Position numbers and translations under genes: made by a program. From positions 1-64,000 of the forward strand of contig JAKSLT010000001.1 in assembly GCA_024401055.1 (NCBI GenBank): 64,000 bases of DNA, written 5' to 3'. Every line of letters starts with the position of its first letter. Within the stretch, counting starts at the first letter, position 1. The DNA comes from Bacteroidaceae bacterium (GTDB taxonomy: Bacteria; Bacteroidota; Bacteroidia; Bacteroidales; Bacteroidaceae). The notes under the pieces are model-generated. The model was not told where the DNA came from, searched no databases, and worked only from the letters and a program-made list of their open reading frames with translations. Positions 6,391 through 14,480 of this stretch are shown piece after piece.

Positions 6391-9114
6391 ATGATGAAAC
6401 ACTCCCTCCGTTTATTCGTATGCTTGATGCTTATCGGTCTTTGCTCCATGACGGCACGGGCCGTTCCGGCAGAACCTGTGCGCCGCACGGTAACACTGAC
6501 TGACGGGACGCAATTGACTGTCACCCTGAAAGGTGATGAGTTCCTTCATTATTATGTAACTGATGACGGCCGCAAGGTGGAACTTCAGGCCGACGGCACT
6601 TATGCGCTGCTTTCCGACGCTACGTTTGATACGCGCCGCGCCGCAGCCCGCCAGCGCCATGAGAGCGTGAGCCAAACGCGCCGGGAGGTGCGCAGCAAGG
6701 CGGCCGGAAGCGTGAATACCGATGCTGCGTTCAAGGGAAAAAAGAAGGGCCTCGTGCTTCTCGTTGACTTCCCTGACGCCCGGATGCAGTCCAACTCGTA
6801 CAACGTTTATGAACGTATGCTCAATGAGGACGGCTACCACGAAAACAACCACTTCGGCAGCGTTTATAATTACTTTAAGGATCAGTCCTACGGTCAGTTA
6901 GAACTCACGTTCGATGTCGTAGGCCCCATCACCGTCTCGCAAAAGATGGCCTACTATGGCGAAAATAACGCGCAGGGCAGCGACAGCCATCCCGCCGATA
7001 TGGTAAGGGAGGCCGTGATACAGGCTGATGCCTATGTGAATTTCAGAGATTACGACTGGGACGGCGACGGCAACGTGGATCAGGTGTATGTGATATATGC
7101 CGGTTATGCCGAGTCCAGCGGCGCTGGCCCTGAGACCATCTGGCCCCACCAGTGGAACCTGTCCGGAAGCACGGGCGGCAGAGTGACCTTAGACGGCGTG
7201 GTGGTAGGAAAATACGCCTGCTCCAATGAATTGAGCTGGACTACAAGCACGGGCGTGGCTGGCATCGGCACCATCTGCCACGAATTCAGCCATTGCCTGG
7301 GCCTTCCCGACTTCTACGACACCGCCAACAGCGGCAATGCCGGTATGGGATACTGGAGCCTTATGGGGTCCGGCAATTACAACCTCAACGGCTGCGTTCC
7401 CTGTGCCTATACGGCCTATGAGCGTATGTTGGCCGGTTGGCTCACTCCCGAAGAACTCGACAAGCCCGTCACCGTTACGGGCATGAAACCCATCACGGCG
7501 AATGAGCCCTCCGCATACATTATATATAATAAGGCAAACGCCAACGAGTTCTATACCTTGCAGAACATCCAGCAGGAAAGTTGGAACAAGGGCGTCTATG
7601 GGCATGGCTTGCTCATTTGCCATATTGACTACAACGCCAACGTATGGGCCTGGAACGAGGTCAACGCGACATCCAATACAAATTCCGGCAACACCCATCA
7701 GCGTTGCACCGTGGTGCGTGCCGATAATAATGACAGCGGAGAATACTATTATGACATGGAGGGCGACACTTACCCCGGCTATACCAAGAATACCGAGTTC
7801 TCCAACACGAGCGTGCCTGCTGCCACGACCTTCAATGTCAATGACGACGGCACGTGCTACCTCAATTGCTCCATCACGGAGATAGCGGAGAACGGCAAGC
7901 TCATCTCCTTCGAGTTTGGGACTGTCGGAGAGGCAAAGCCCCATCTGCTCCGCCCCGAAGACATCAACACGCAGAAAGCCTATCGCATATACACCGCAAA
8001 GCGCGGAGCCCTGACCGTGACGGGCGCGGAAGCCACAACCCTGAAAGGCACTGCCGAAAGCGGCGTGAACCAGACCCCGGGCACAACCGACAAGCGCCAA
8101 CAGTTCGCCTTCATCTACTATGGCGGCAACTACTACCTTTACAACCTCTCCGCGCAGAAATTTGCCGGTAAGGACGGGTTGAGCGATGAGCCCGCAGATC
8201 CCATCCTCTTTGCCGATGCCGACGCCAGCACGGTGCGCCTTCTCTTCTCCGCGCAGAAGAACATCAATCTGGGCGGAAGCAAAGAGTATGTGTGCAACGG
8301 CTGGACGACCAAGGACGACGGCAACAGCTTTATCATCGTAGAGGTGGACGACTTTGACCCCCAACCCGTGCTTGCGACTTTGGAAGGGGACGAACAACAA
8401 TATGCCGAAGGCTTCACCGACGGACAGCCCTACACGTTGAAGCATGAGGCAACTTACGAGACACTTACCTACACCCGCACCTTCAACAATACCAACTGGC
8501 AAGCTCTCTACGTGCCCTTCTCCATGGACTATGATGAATGGAGCGAGAAGTATGACATAGCCGAAATCCACAACTTCATCGAGTATGACGACGACGATGA
8601 CGGCACCTTCGACCGTACCTACCTCGTCGTGCTGAGAAAGACCTCCGGCAGCACGGAGCCCAACTACCCCTACCTCATCCGCGCCAAGAGCAAAGGCACG
8701 CACAGCCTTGAGCTGCACGACAAGACGCTGGTGCCGGCCGGCAGCATCAGCATCGATTGCCGCAGCGTGAAGAACAGCTACACCTTCACGGGCACTTATG
8801 CCCAGGTGGACGATATGTTTGCCAATGGCTACTATGCCCTTGCCGGCGGTTCCCTGAACAAGGCCAATGCCGCCGGTGTGAAGCTCTCTCCCCAGCGCTG
8901 GTATATGGAAGTGACCTCGCGCACGGGAGGCTATTCCTCAAACAGCCCCCGATGTGTCCAGATACTCATGGATGGCGAAGAGGGCATTGAAGCCCTCTCC
9001 AACGACTCTCTCAAGGAGGGCTCTGCATTCTATGACCTTCAGGGGCGCAGGGTAAGCGCGAAGGCCAATCTCCGTGGCGTAAGTATTGTGGACGGAAAGA
9101 AGGTCTTGCGGTAA
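6391..9114 (+). CDS. secreted M6-family metalloprotease
   Basis: 907 aa from the ATG at 6391 (MMKHSLRLFVCLMLIG..), which gives a clean signal peptide cut near TARA/VPAEP; upstream in-frame starts would add an unlikely basic tail. The M6/InhA-like catalytic domain covers ~90-390, with the zinc motif HEFSHCLGLPD at ~297-307 and a following GYWSLMGSGNYN turn region. The later part is beta-rich, and the last ~30 residues (AFYDLQGRRV..GVSIVDGKKVLR) match the C-terminal motif of many Prevotella secreted proteins. Probably an extracellular or surface protease, monocistronic, ending at a terminator shared with the convergent prdX operon. Confidence 0.87.
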   Translation: MMKHSLRLFVCLMLIGLCSMTARAVPAEPVRRTVTLTDGTQLTVTLKGDEFLHYYVTDDGRKVELQADGTYALLSDATFDTRRAAARQRHESVSQTRREVRSKAAGSVNTDAAFKGKKKGLVLLVDFPDARMQSNSYNVYERMLNEDGYHENNHFGSVYNYFKDQSYGQLELTFDVVGPITVSQKMAYYGENNAQGSDSHPADMVREAVIQADAYVNFRDYDWDGDGNVDQVYVIYAGYAESSGAGPETIWPHQWNLSGSTGGRVTLDGVVVGKYACSNELSWTTSTGVAGIGTICHEFSHCLGLPDFYDTANSGNAGMGYWSLMGSGNYNLNGCVPCAYTAYERMLAGWLTPEELDKPVTVTGMKPITANEPSAYIIYNKANANEFYTLQNIQQESWNKGVYGHGLLICHIDYNANVWAWNEVNATSNTNSGNTHQRCTVVRADNNDSGEYYYDMEGDTYPGYTKNTEFSNTSVPAATTFNVNDDGTCYLNCSITEIAENGKLISFEFGTVGEAKPHLLRPEDINTQKAYRIYTAKRGALTVTGAEATTLKGTAESGVNQTPGTTDKRQQFAFIYYGGNYYLYNLSAQKFAGKDGLSDEPADPILFADADASTVRLLFSAQKNINLGGSKEYVCNGWTTKDDGNSFIIVEVDDFDPQPVLATLEGDEQQYAEGFTDGQPYTLKHEATYETLTYTRTFNNTNWQALYVPFSMDYDEWSEKYDIAEIHNFIEYDDDDDGTFDRTYLVVLRKTSGSTEPNYPYLIRAKSKGTHSLELHDKTLVPAGSISIDCRSVKNSYTFTGTYAQVDDMFANGYYALAGGSLNKANAAGVKLSPQRWYMEVTSRTGGYSSNSPRCVQILMDGEEGIEALSNDSLKEGSAFYDLQGRRVSAKANLRGVSIVDGKKVLR

Positions 9115-9149
9115 ATAAGTAATGGTAAGATAACTTCCTACATTTTGTA

Positions 9150-9206
9150 ATAAGCCTTCTTGGCTTATGAGTAAAAAGCCCCCGCGGATTTAAATCGGCG
9201 GGGGCT
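9150..9206. terminator. bidirectional terminator between convergent genes
   Basis: Two hairpins sit between the M6 gene (+) and prdX (-): ATAAGCC-TTCTT-GGCTTAT at 9150-9168, and a 30-bp near-perfect palindrome at 9177-9206 whose ends are AGCCCCCGC and GCGGGGGCT. The second is preceded by an A run, so it works as a T-tailed terminator for the leftward operon. Confidence 0.75.
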
Positions 9207-9227
9207 TGCTGTTTATGGAGCGGGCTG

Positions 9228-9842
9228 TTAGTCCAGCTCGATGTACTGGTAGGTGTTGCCGACGATGGCGAGGTAGCGCTCAAAGTCGGGGCGGGAGATG
9301 ACGACGGTGCCGCGGCAGTCGTTGGGATGGAAGGAGAGGGTGGAGGCCTCAAGGAGGCGGGCGTCGAGGAAGAGGTGGACGTGGTGCTCCGTGTCGTTGA
9401 TAAGGCCGAAGGGGGAGACGCTGCCCGGCTCAAGGCCGAGGTACTTCATCATGCGCTCGGGGGAGGCGAAGGAAAGTTTGCCGCAGGAGGGGAGACCCTG
9501 GGAGGTGAGCTGGGCCTTGAGGCGCTGCTCAAGGTCGTGGATGGGGAGGTCGTAGTCGCAATGGAGGCAGACGAGATAGTGCTTGTTGCCCTTGTGATTG
9601 CGGAAGAAGAGATTCTTGCAATGCACGGAACCGTCATCGTGCCACCAACGCTTGGCTTCCTCTATGGTCTTGCCCTCGGGATGGGTGTAGTGGGTGAAGG
9701 GTATGGCGTTACTTTCAAGGAAAGAGAGAACAGCGGCCCCCCTCCAACTCCCCCCTAATGGGGAGAGCTCAGAGTCCGTCTGCTCTATTATTGGCTCTAT
9801 ATCCATATTATTTATATTAAGCGGAGCGTCCACATTACTCAT
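9228..9842 (-). CDS. prolyl-tRNA deacylase, YbaK/ProX family
   Basis: 204 aa from the ATG at 9842, which lies 2 bp after the purine nucleoside phosphorylase stop. The YbaK/aaRS-associated fold covers ~38-204 (FLESNAIPFTHYTHPEG, then KNLFFRNHKGNKHYLVCL, then LGLEPGSVSPFGLINDTEHHVHLFLD). These free-standing domains hydrolyse mischarged Ala- or Cys-tRNA(Pro). Homologues are about 165 aa; the extra N-terminal ~35 residues are made of repeat sequence: MSNVDAPLNINNMD from family H and SPLGGSWRGA from a GC-rich family A half-element. Translation may also begin at the second Met (MDIEP). Confidence 0.85.
   Translation of the reverse strand: MSNVDAPLNINNMDIEPIIEQTDSELSPLGGSWRGAAVLSFLESNAIPFTHYTHPEGKTIEEAKRWWHDDGSVHCKNLFFRNHKGNKHYLVCLHCDYDLPIHDLEQRLKAQLTSQGLPSCGKLSFASPERMMKYLGLEPGSVSPFGLINDTEHHVHLFLDARLLEASTLSFHPNDCRGTVVISRPDFERYLAIVGNTYQYIELD
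9735..9770 (-). repeat. GC-rich palindromic element, family A half copy, inside prdX
   Basis: On the plus strand, GGCCCCCCTCC followed by CTCCCCCC TAATGGGGAGAG; read in prdX as ELSPLGGSWRGA. It has the same orientation class as the copies that form the signal peptides at 50899 and 60280. Confidence 0.65.
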
Positions 9843-9844
9843 AT

Positions 9845-10657
9845 TCAATCCAGCCGGGCTACGAACTCGGTGATGAGACGGGCGAGGGGAGCCTCTACGC
9901 TCTGGGCGGCTTGCTGGACTTCCTCGTGGCTGACTTCGGTGTGGATATTCTCGCCGCCGAGGTCGGTGATGATGCTGATACCGAAGCAACGCATGCCGCT
10001 GTGGCGGGCCACGATGACTTCAGGCACGGTGCTCATACCCACGGCATCGGCACCGAGGCGCCAGTAGGCTCGGTATTCGGCAGGCGTTTCAAAGGTGGGG
10101 CCGGACACGCCGAGATATACGCCCTCCTGGACGGGTGTGCCTTGCTCGGCGGCGATGTCGCGGGCGAGCTGGAGAAGGGTGTGGTCGTAGGCCTCGTGCA
10201 TATCGGGGAAGCGGGGACCCGTGGGGAGGTTCTGGCCGCGAAGGGGATGTTCGGGGAAGAGATTGATGTGGTCGGCGATGAGCATAATGTCGCCCACGTG
10301 GAAGTTGGGGTTCATGCCACCGGCGGCATTGCTGACGATGAAGGTGGTGATGCCGAGCTGGTGCATGACACGTTCGGGGAAGGTGACCTGCTTCATATCG
10401 TAGCCTTCGTAGTAGTGGAAGCGTCCCTCCATGGCCATGACGGGGCGTCCGGCAAGGTGGCCGAAGAGGAGACGGCCGTGATGGCCCTCTACGGTGCTGA
10501 CGGGGAAGTGGGGGATGTCCTTATACTCAAAGGCGTCAACGACGCTGATTTGTTTGGCAAGGTTGCCGAGTCCGCTGCCGAGCACGATGGCTATTTCGGG
10601 GCGGAGGGCTGTGCGGGCCTGAAGCCACGCGGCGGTTTCGCGTATATTAGCTAACAT
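9845..10657 (-). CDS. purine nucleoside phosphorylase (trimeric, PNP/MTAP family)
   Basis: 270 aa, the normal length. It splits purine nucleosides with phosphate in purine salvage in the cytoplasm. Visible are the phosphate-loop GSGLGNLA (~27-34), STVEGHHGRL, AMEGRFHYYEGY, SNAAGG, the purine-site ETPAEYRAY region and GMSTVPEVIVARH near 210. It lies 1 bp downstream of lpxK and is followed at once by prdX, so it is part of the DUF1573-xth-sppA-lpxK operon. Substrate range (guanosine/inosine) is inferred from the family. Confidence 0.92.
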   Translation of the reverse strand: MLANIRETAAWLQARTALRPEIAIVLGSGLGNLAKQISVVDAFEYKDIPHFPVSTVEGHHGRLLFGHLAGRPVMAMEGRFHYYEGYDMKQVTFPERVMHQLGITTFIVSNAAGGMNPNFHVGDIMLIADHINLFPEHPLRGQNLPTGPRFPDMHEAYDHTLLQLARDIAAEQGTPVQEGVYLGVSGPTFETPAEYRAYWRLGADAVGMSTVPEVIVARHSGMRCFGISIITDLGGENIHTEVSHEEVQQAAQSVEAPLARLITEFVARLD

Positions 10658-10658
10658 A

Positions 10659-11729
10659 TTAGAAGAGACCCCCTCTAACTCCCCCGAGGGGGGAGGACTG
10701 GGTGGGGTGTGGGTTTATAAGGTTAAGAATAATATTGTTTAGGTTTTCAGACTCGTTGAAAAGAATTTTCGTTTGTATGGGGAGAGCGTAGATTTCGGGA
10801 ATATCGGGCAAGCGTGCTGCGTCCTTCTCTGTGGTGAGGGCGGGCAGCTGGAGTTTGCGGATTGTGGCGAGGTCGGCGGCGGAGAAGCGGTGGTGGTCAG
10901 GATAGCGGAGGTGCTTGATGACCTTGATGCCCTGTGCGGCGAGATGCTCCAGTAACGCCTCGGGATGGGCGATGCCGGTGATGAGGCTCGTGTGGCCTGC
11001 CGTCTTTACTTCTGGGGGCAGTTCGGCATATTCGATGGCGGAGAAGAATATGGGCGGCCTCACCCCGTCAAAGCTGCCTTCGGCACTTTGCCACCCCTCC
11101 CCGATAAGGGAGGGGGAGGTATCCTCTATAGGTCGCTTGCACGGGCCGCTTGCCGTTGAAAGTTCCTTGCGGATGGCTTCGGCTTCTTCTGTGGAGAGGT
11201 CGGCGGGACACTTCGTCACGATGATGATGTCGGCGCGCCGGGCTCCCTTGCGGCTTTCGCGAAGGCGCCCGAAGGGAAGGACACGGTCGCGGGTGTAGAG
11301 GCGGGAGTATGTGGTGAGGAGGATGTTGCAGTCGCGCTGGAGGTAACGGTGCTGGAAGGCATCGTCGAGGAGGATGACCATGCGCTGGCCTTCGGGAGCC
11401 TCGGGGAGGAAAGGGAGGGCCTTGCGGCGGTCTTCGCTGACGATGACGGGCACGAGCCCTTGGTACTTGCGATATATCTGTAGCGGCTCGTCGCCGATGT
11501 CGGAGGCAGTGCTGAGGGGCGTGGCGGGTAGGGGACCGCGTGTGCGGCGGCGGTAGCCTCGGCTGATGACGACGGGGAAGAGTCCCGCCTCGCGCGTTAT
11601 ATTAATAAGGTGCTCCACCATGGGGGTCTTGCCCGTGCCGCCCACGGCAAGGTTGCCCACGCTGATGACGGGGCAGGGGGCCTTGCGTTGCTCAAGGAAG
11701 CCGTGGTCGAAGAGGAAGTTGCGGAGCAT
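10659..11729 (-). CDS. lpxK: tetraacyldisaccharide 4'-kinase
   Basis: 356 aa. LpxK phosphorylates the lipid A precursor at the 4' position on the inner membrane. The Walker A region VISVGNLAVGGTGKTP is at ~22-37, with VISRGYRRR, LDDAFQHR and later TTEKDAARL. Three oddities: the usual N-terminal membrane-associated helix (~25 residues before RNFLFDHG) is missing, and the region upstream consists of the hairpin repeats at 11739-11794; a GC-rich element adds ~22 residues near 202-224 (SPSLIGEGWQS..); and another forms the C-terminus (SSPLGGVRGGLF). Activity is likely, but membrane docking may be altered, or a non-ATG start upstream is used. Confidence 0.88.
   Translation of the reverse strand: MLRNFLFDHGFLEQRKAPCPVISVGNLAVGGTGKTPMVEHLINITREAGLFPVVISRGYRRRTRGPLPATPLSTASDIGDEPLQIYRKYQGLVPVIVSEDRRKALPFLPEAPEGQRMVILLDDAFQHRYLQRDCNILLTTYSRLYTRDRVLPFGRLRESRKGARRADIIIVTKCPADLSTEEAEAIRKELSTASGPCKRPIEDTSPSLIGEGWQSAEGSFDGVRPPIFFSAIEYAELPPEVKTAGHTSLITGIAHPEALLEHLAAQGIKVIKHLRYPDHHRFSAADLATIRKLQLPALTTEKDAARLPDIPEIYALPIQTKILFNESENLNNIILNLINPHPTQSSPLGGVRGGLF
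10664..10700 (-). repeat. family A half-element forming the LpxK C-terminus
   Basis: ACCCCCTCTAACTCCCCC followed by GAGGGGGGAGG on the + strand; read as SSPLGGVRGGLF just before the lpxK stop. Confidence 0.65.
11056..11124 (-). repeat. family B half-element inserted in frame in lpxK
   Basis: Contains CACCCCTCCCCGATAAGGG and a flanking CCCCGTC..GCC region; adds about 22 residues (SPSLIGEGWQS..) without a stop. The same frame is used in the eptA-like and DPP-IV-like genes. Confidence 0.75.
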
Positions 11730-11738
11730 AGGGGATAG

Positions 11739-11794
11739 ACTGGCGGAGAACCGCCAGTAACGGTGGCTTTGGGGACTGGCGGAAAAGCGCCAGT
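11739..11794 (-). repeat. hairpin repeat family D, two copies upstream of lpxK
   Basis: Two 20-nt hairpins (ACTGGCG-GAGAAC-CGCCAGT at 11739-11758 and ACTGGCG-GAAAAG-CGCCAGT at 11775-11794), each followed on the + strand by AACGGTGGC. The first ends 9 nt before the lpxK ATG in mRNA sense. Confidence 0.8.
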
Positions 11795-11819
11795 AACGGT
11801 GGCCTCTAGCGGGGAGACG

Positions 11820-13589
11820 TTACTTGAGGTTGGGGGCGAAGGGGATGCGGGCCTGAAGGTAGTTGCCGGCCTGGAGTTGGGGGAGGAGGGTGAGGGGCGC
11901 GTAGTATTCGCCGAGGGCGAGGCGGGCCTTGCGTTCCAGATAGGAGTCGCCCTCGAGGTCGCTCTTCATGCTGTCCATCCATGAGGCGGGGGCGGGGTAG
12001 TCGGCGGTGCTGTACTTCTTGAGTTTGGCGAGTTTGGCGGCGTAGGCTACGGCATCCTCGAGGTTGCCGAGCTTATCCACGAGGCCGATGCCGAGGGCCT
12101 GCTGGCCCGTCCATACGCGACCCTGACCGATGGAATCCACCTGGGCCGTGGTCATCTTGCGGCCGGCGGCTACGCGGTTGAGGAAGAGTTTGTAGCCGCG
12201 CTCGACATAAGCCTGCATGGCGGTGCCCTCTTCAGAATTGAAACCGCGGGCCATAGTGCCGAAGTCGGCGCTCTTGTTGGTCTTGACCATGTCGAAGTGG
12301 AGACCGAGCTTGTCGGTGAGGAGGCCGGAGGCGTCGGGCACCATGCCGAAGATGCCGATGGAGCCGGTGAGGGTGGTGGCGTCGGCGAAGATATAGTTGG
12401 CGCCGCAGCTCATGTAGTAACCGCCGCTGGCGGCCATGCCGCTCATGCTCACCACGACGGGTTTCTTTTTCTTCAGCAACTGGATGGCGTGCCACATCTG
12501 TTCGCTGGCATAGGCCGAACCGCCGCCTGAGTTGATGCGAAGGACTACGGCCTTTACGTCGTCGTCGTTGGCAAGTTCGTCAAGGTCTTTCACTACGGTC
12601 TGGCCTACTATCTGCGACTGCTGGGAGAAGAGGTCGGTCTTGGCCACCTCATCTACGATGTCGCCGGTGGCGTAGTAGATAGCCACCTTGTCGTTCTCGT
12701 CGGCCTTGTCGTCAAGAGCGGCCACGTCGGCAGGGCTCACGAGGTGAAGTTCGTCGGTCTTGGCAAGTTTGCGGAGGATGTCGCGCGTACCGTCAATATA
12801 GCATACGTCATCGACGAGGTGCTGGGCTTTGTACCAGTCGGCACCCTGGAAGGTGGCGTACTGGTCGGCGAAATCGTTGAGTTGCTGGGTGGTAAGCTTG
12901 CGGCTCTTGGCTACGTCGGCCACGATGTTCTGCCAGATGTCGGTGATGAAGCTGGTGACCTGTTCGCGGTTGGCCTCGCTCATCTCGGTAAGGATGTACG
13001 GCTCCACGGCGCTCTTGTATGTGCCTACTTTGAAGACCTGCACCTTCACGCCTATCTTCTCCAGCAGTTCCTTGAAGAAGATGGGCTGGGAGGCGATACC
13101 GTGCCAGTCTATCATGCCTTCGGGATTGATGAGCACCTTGTCGGCCACGGAGCAGAGGTAGTAGGAGCCTTGCGTGTACTGGTCGGCATAGCTTACGACG
13201 AACTTGCCGCTCTTCTTGAACTGGAGAAGAGCCTGGTGGAGTTCCTGCAGGCATGCGTAGTCGGCGCTGGGCACGCCACCTTCGAGATAGAGACCCACGA
13301 TGTTGTCGTTTTCGGCAGCCACGCGCAGGGCGGTCTTGAGTTGGTCGAGGCCCTGGCTCCCGGCGTTTTTGTTACCGAGGAGCGCGGCGAAGGGATTACT
13401 GTCCTGCGTGCGTTCGTCAAGGACGCCGGCCACTTGGATGTGGAGGACGCTGCCCTTCTCTACGGGCTTTGTTGTACTGTCCATGGCGGCCATGCCGGCT
13501 ATCATGGTGAGGAAACTGACGAAGATGATTGCTCCCATGATAAGCATGGCGAGGAAGCAACCGAGGGTGTATTTAAGGATGTCTTTCAT
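11820..13589 (-). CDS. sppA: signal peptide peptidase SppA, 67-kDa type
   Basis: 589 aa from the ATG at 13589 (MKDILKYTLGCFLAML..); the longer upstream frame only reads through hairpin repeats. SppA digests cleaved signal peptides in the inner membrane facing the periplasm. There is one N-terminal membrane helix (~5-35), then tandem ClpP-like domains. The candidate catalytic Lys is in VGTYKSAVEPY in the first domain, and the nucleophile Ser in SGMAASGGYYMSCGA in the second, with TLTGSIGIFG after it. Length fits the double-domain type. Confidence 0.93.
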   Translation of the reverse strand: MKDILKYTLGCFLAMLIMGAIIFVSFLTMIAGMAAMDSTTKPVEKGSVLHIQVAGVLDERTQDSNPFAALLGNKNAGSQGLDQLKTALRVAAENDNIVGLYLEGGVPSADYACLQELHQALLQFKKSGKFVVSYADQYTQGSYYLCSVADKVLINPEGMIDWHGIASQPIFFKELLEKIGVKVQVFKVGTYKSAVEPYILTEMSEANREQVTSFITDIWQNIVADVAKSRKLTTQQLNDFADQYATFQGADWYKAQHLVDDVCYIDGTRDILRKLAKTDELHLVSPADVAALDDKADENDKVAIYYATGDIVDEVAKTDLFSQQSQIVGQTVVKDLDELANDDDVKAVVLRINSGGGSAYASEQMWHAIQLLKKKKPVVVSMSGMAASGGYYMSCGANYIFADATTLTGSIGIFGMVPDASGLLTDKLGLHFDMVKTNKSADFGTMARGFNSEEGTAMQAYVERGYKLFLNRVAAGRKMTTAQVDSIGQGRVWTGQQALGIGLVDKLGNLEDAVAYAAKLAKLKKYSTADYPAPASWMDSMKSDLEGDSYLERKARLALGEYYAPLTLLPQLQAGNYLQARIPFAPNLK

Positions 13590-13603
13590 AATCTTTTGAG
13601 GGG

Positions 13604-13692
13604 CCCTGCGGAGAAGCGCAGGGAACGGTGGCTTTTGGCCCGCGGAGAAGCGCGGGGAACGGTGGCTTTTGACCCTGCGGAGATGCGCAGGG
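13604..13692 (-). repeat. hairpin repeat family D, three copies upstream of sppA
   Basis: Stems CCCTGCG/CGCAGGG (13604-13623), CCCGCG/CGCGGG (13639-13656) and CCCTGCG/CGCAGGG (13673-13692), with loops GAGAAG, GAGAAG and GAGATG, each followed on the + strand by GGAACGGTGGC. The copy nearest sppA ends 14 nt from its ATG. Stem bases differ between copies but stay paired. Confidence 0.85.
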
Positions 13693-13711
13693 AACGGTGG
13701 CGGGGGGAGGA

Positions 13712-14467
13712 TTAGGGGAGAATCTTCAGTTCCACGGGGCAATGGTCGGAGCCGAAGACTTCGTCGTGGATGTTGGCATCCTCCAGCTTTGGTGCGAGGC
13801 GCTCGGAGCAGATGAAATAGTCAATGCGCCAGCCCACGTTCCGCTCGCGGGCTCTCATGCGGTAGCTCCACCAGGAATAGGCGCCCTCGAGGGTGGGGTG
13901 GAAATGGCGGAAGGAGTCTATGAAGCCGCTTTCCAAGAGCGTTGTGAATTTGCCGCGCTCCTCGTCGGTGAAGCCGGCGCTCTCATGGTTGGTCTTGGGA
14001 TTCTTGAGGTCTATCTCCTCGTGCGCCACGTTCATGTCGCCGCAGGCGATGACGGGCTTTTTCTTGTCGAGCGCCATGAGGTGCTGGCGGAAGGCGTCCT
14101 CCCACGTCATGCGGTAGTCCAGGCGGCGCAGGCCGTCCTGCGAGTTTGGCGTATAGACGCACACGAGGAAAAATTCCTCAAACTCCAACGTGATGACGCG
14201 GCCTTCGTGGTCGTGTTCTTCTATTCCCAGTCCGTAGCTGACGCTCAGCGGCTTGACGCGGGTATATACGGCTGTGCCGCTGTAGCCTTTCTTTTCGGCG
14301 TAGTTCCAGTAGCTTTCGTAGCCGGGGAATTGCAGGTCGAGCTGCCCGGCCTGCATCTTCGTCTCCTGTAGGCAGAAGACGTCGGCATCCAGCGTGGCGA
14401 AGGCTTCAGCAAAGCCTTTCTGAACGCAGGCGCGGAGGCCGTTGACGTTCCAACTTATCAGTTTCAT
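13712..14467 (-). CDS. xth: exodeoxyribonuclease III (AP endonuclease)
   Basis: 251 aa, full length. Base-excision repair enzyme cutting 5' of abasic sites and trimming 3' blocks. It starts with MKLISWNVNGLRA; the metal-binding Glu is in LQETKMQ (~35), and GDMNVAH, the DLKNPKTN region and the catalytic pair GSDHCPVEL at the end are all present. It sits 13 bp downstream of the DUF1573 gene and upstream of sppA in the same leftward operon. Confidence 0.95.
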   Translation of the reverse strand: MKLISWNVNGLRACVQKGFAEAFATLDADVFCLQETKMQAGQLDLQFPGYESYWNYAEKKGYSGTAVYTRVKPLSVSYGLGIEEHDHEGRVITLEFEEFFLVCVYTPNSQDGLRRLDYRMTWEDAFRQHLMALDKKKPVIACGDMNVAHEEIDLKNPKTNHESAGFTDEERGKFTTLLESGFIDSFRHFHPTLEGAYSWWSYRMRARERNVGWRIDYFICSERLAPKLEDANIHDEVFGSDHCPVELKILP

Positions 14468-14480
14468 GTCAGTCGCGAAT

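Noticed and set aside
7189..8718. 509-aa minus-strand frame opposite the M6 peptidase
   Set aside because: Shadow of the peptidase codons; Gly/Val-rich with no family features.
13589..13742. N-terminal extension of SppA
   Set aside because: It reads only through the hairpin repeats; the membrane signal begins at the ATG at 13589.
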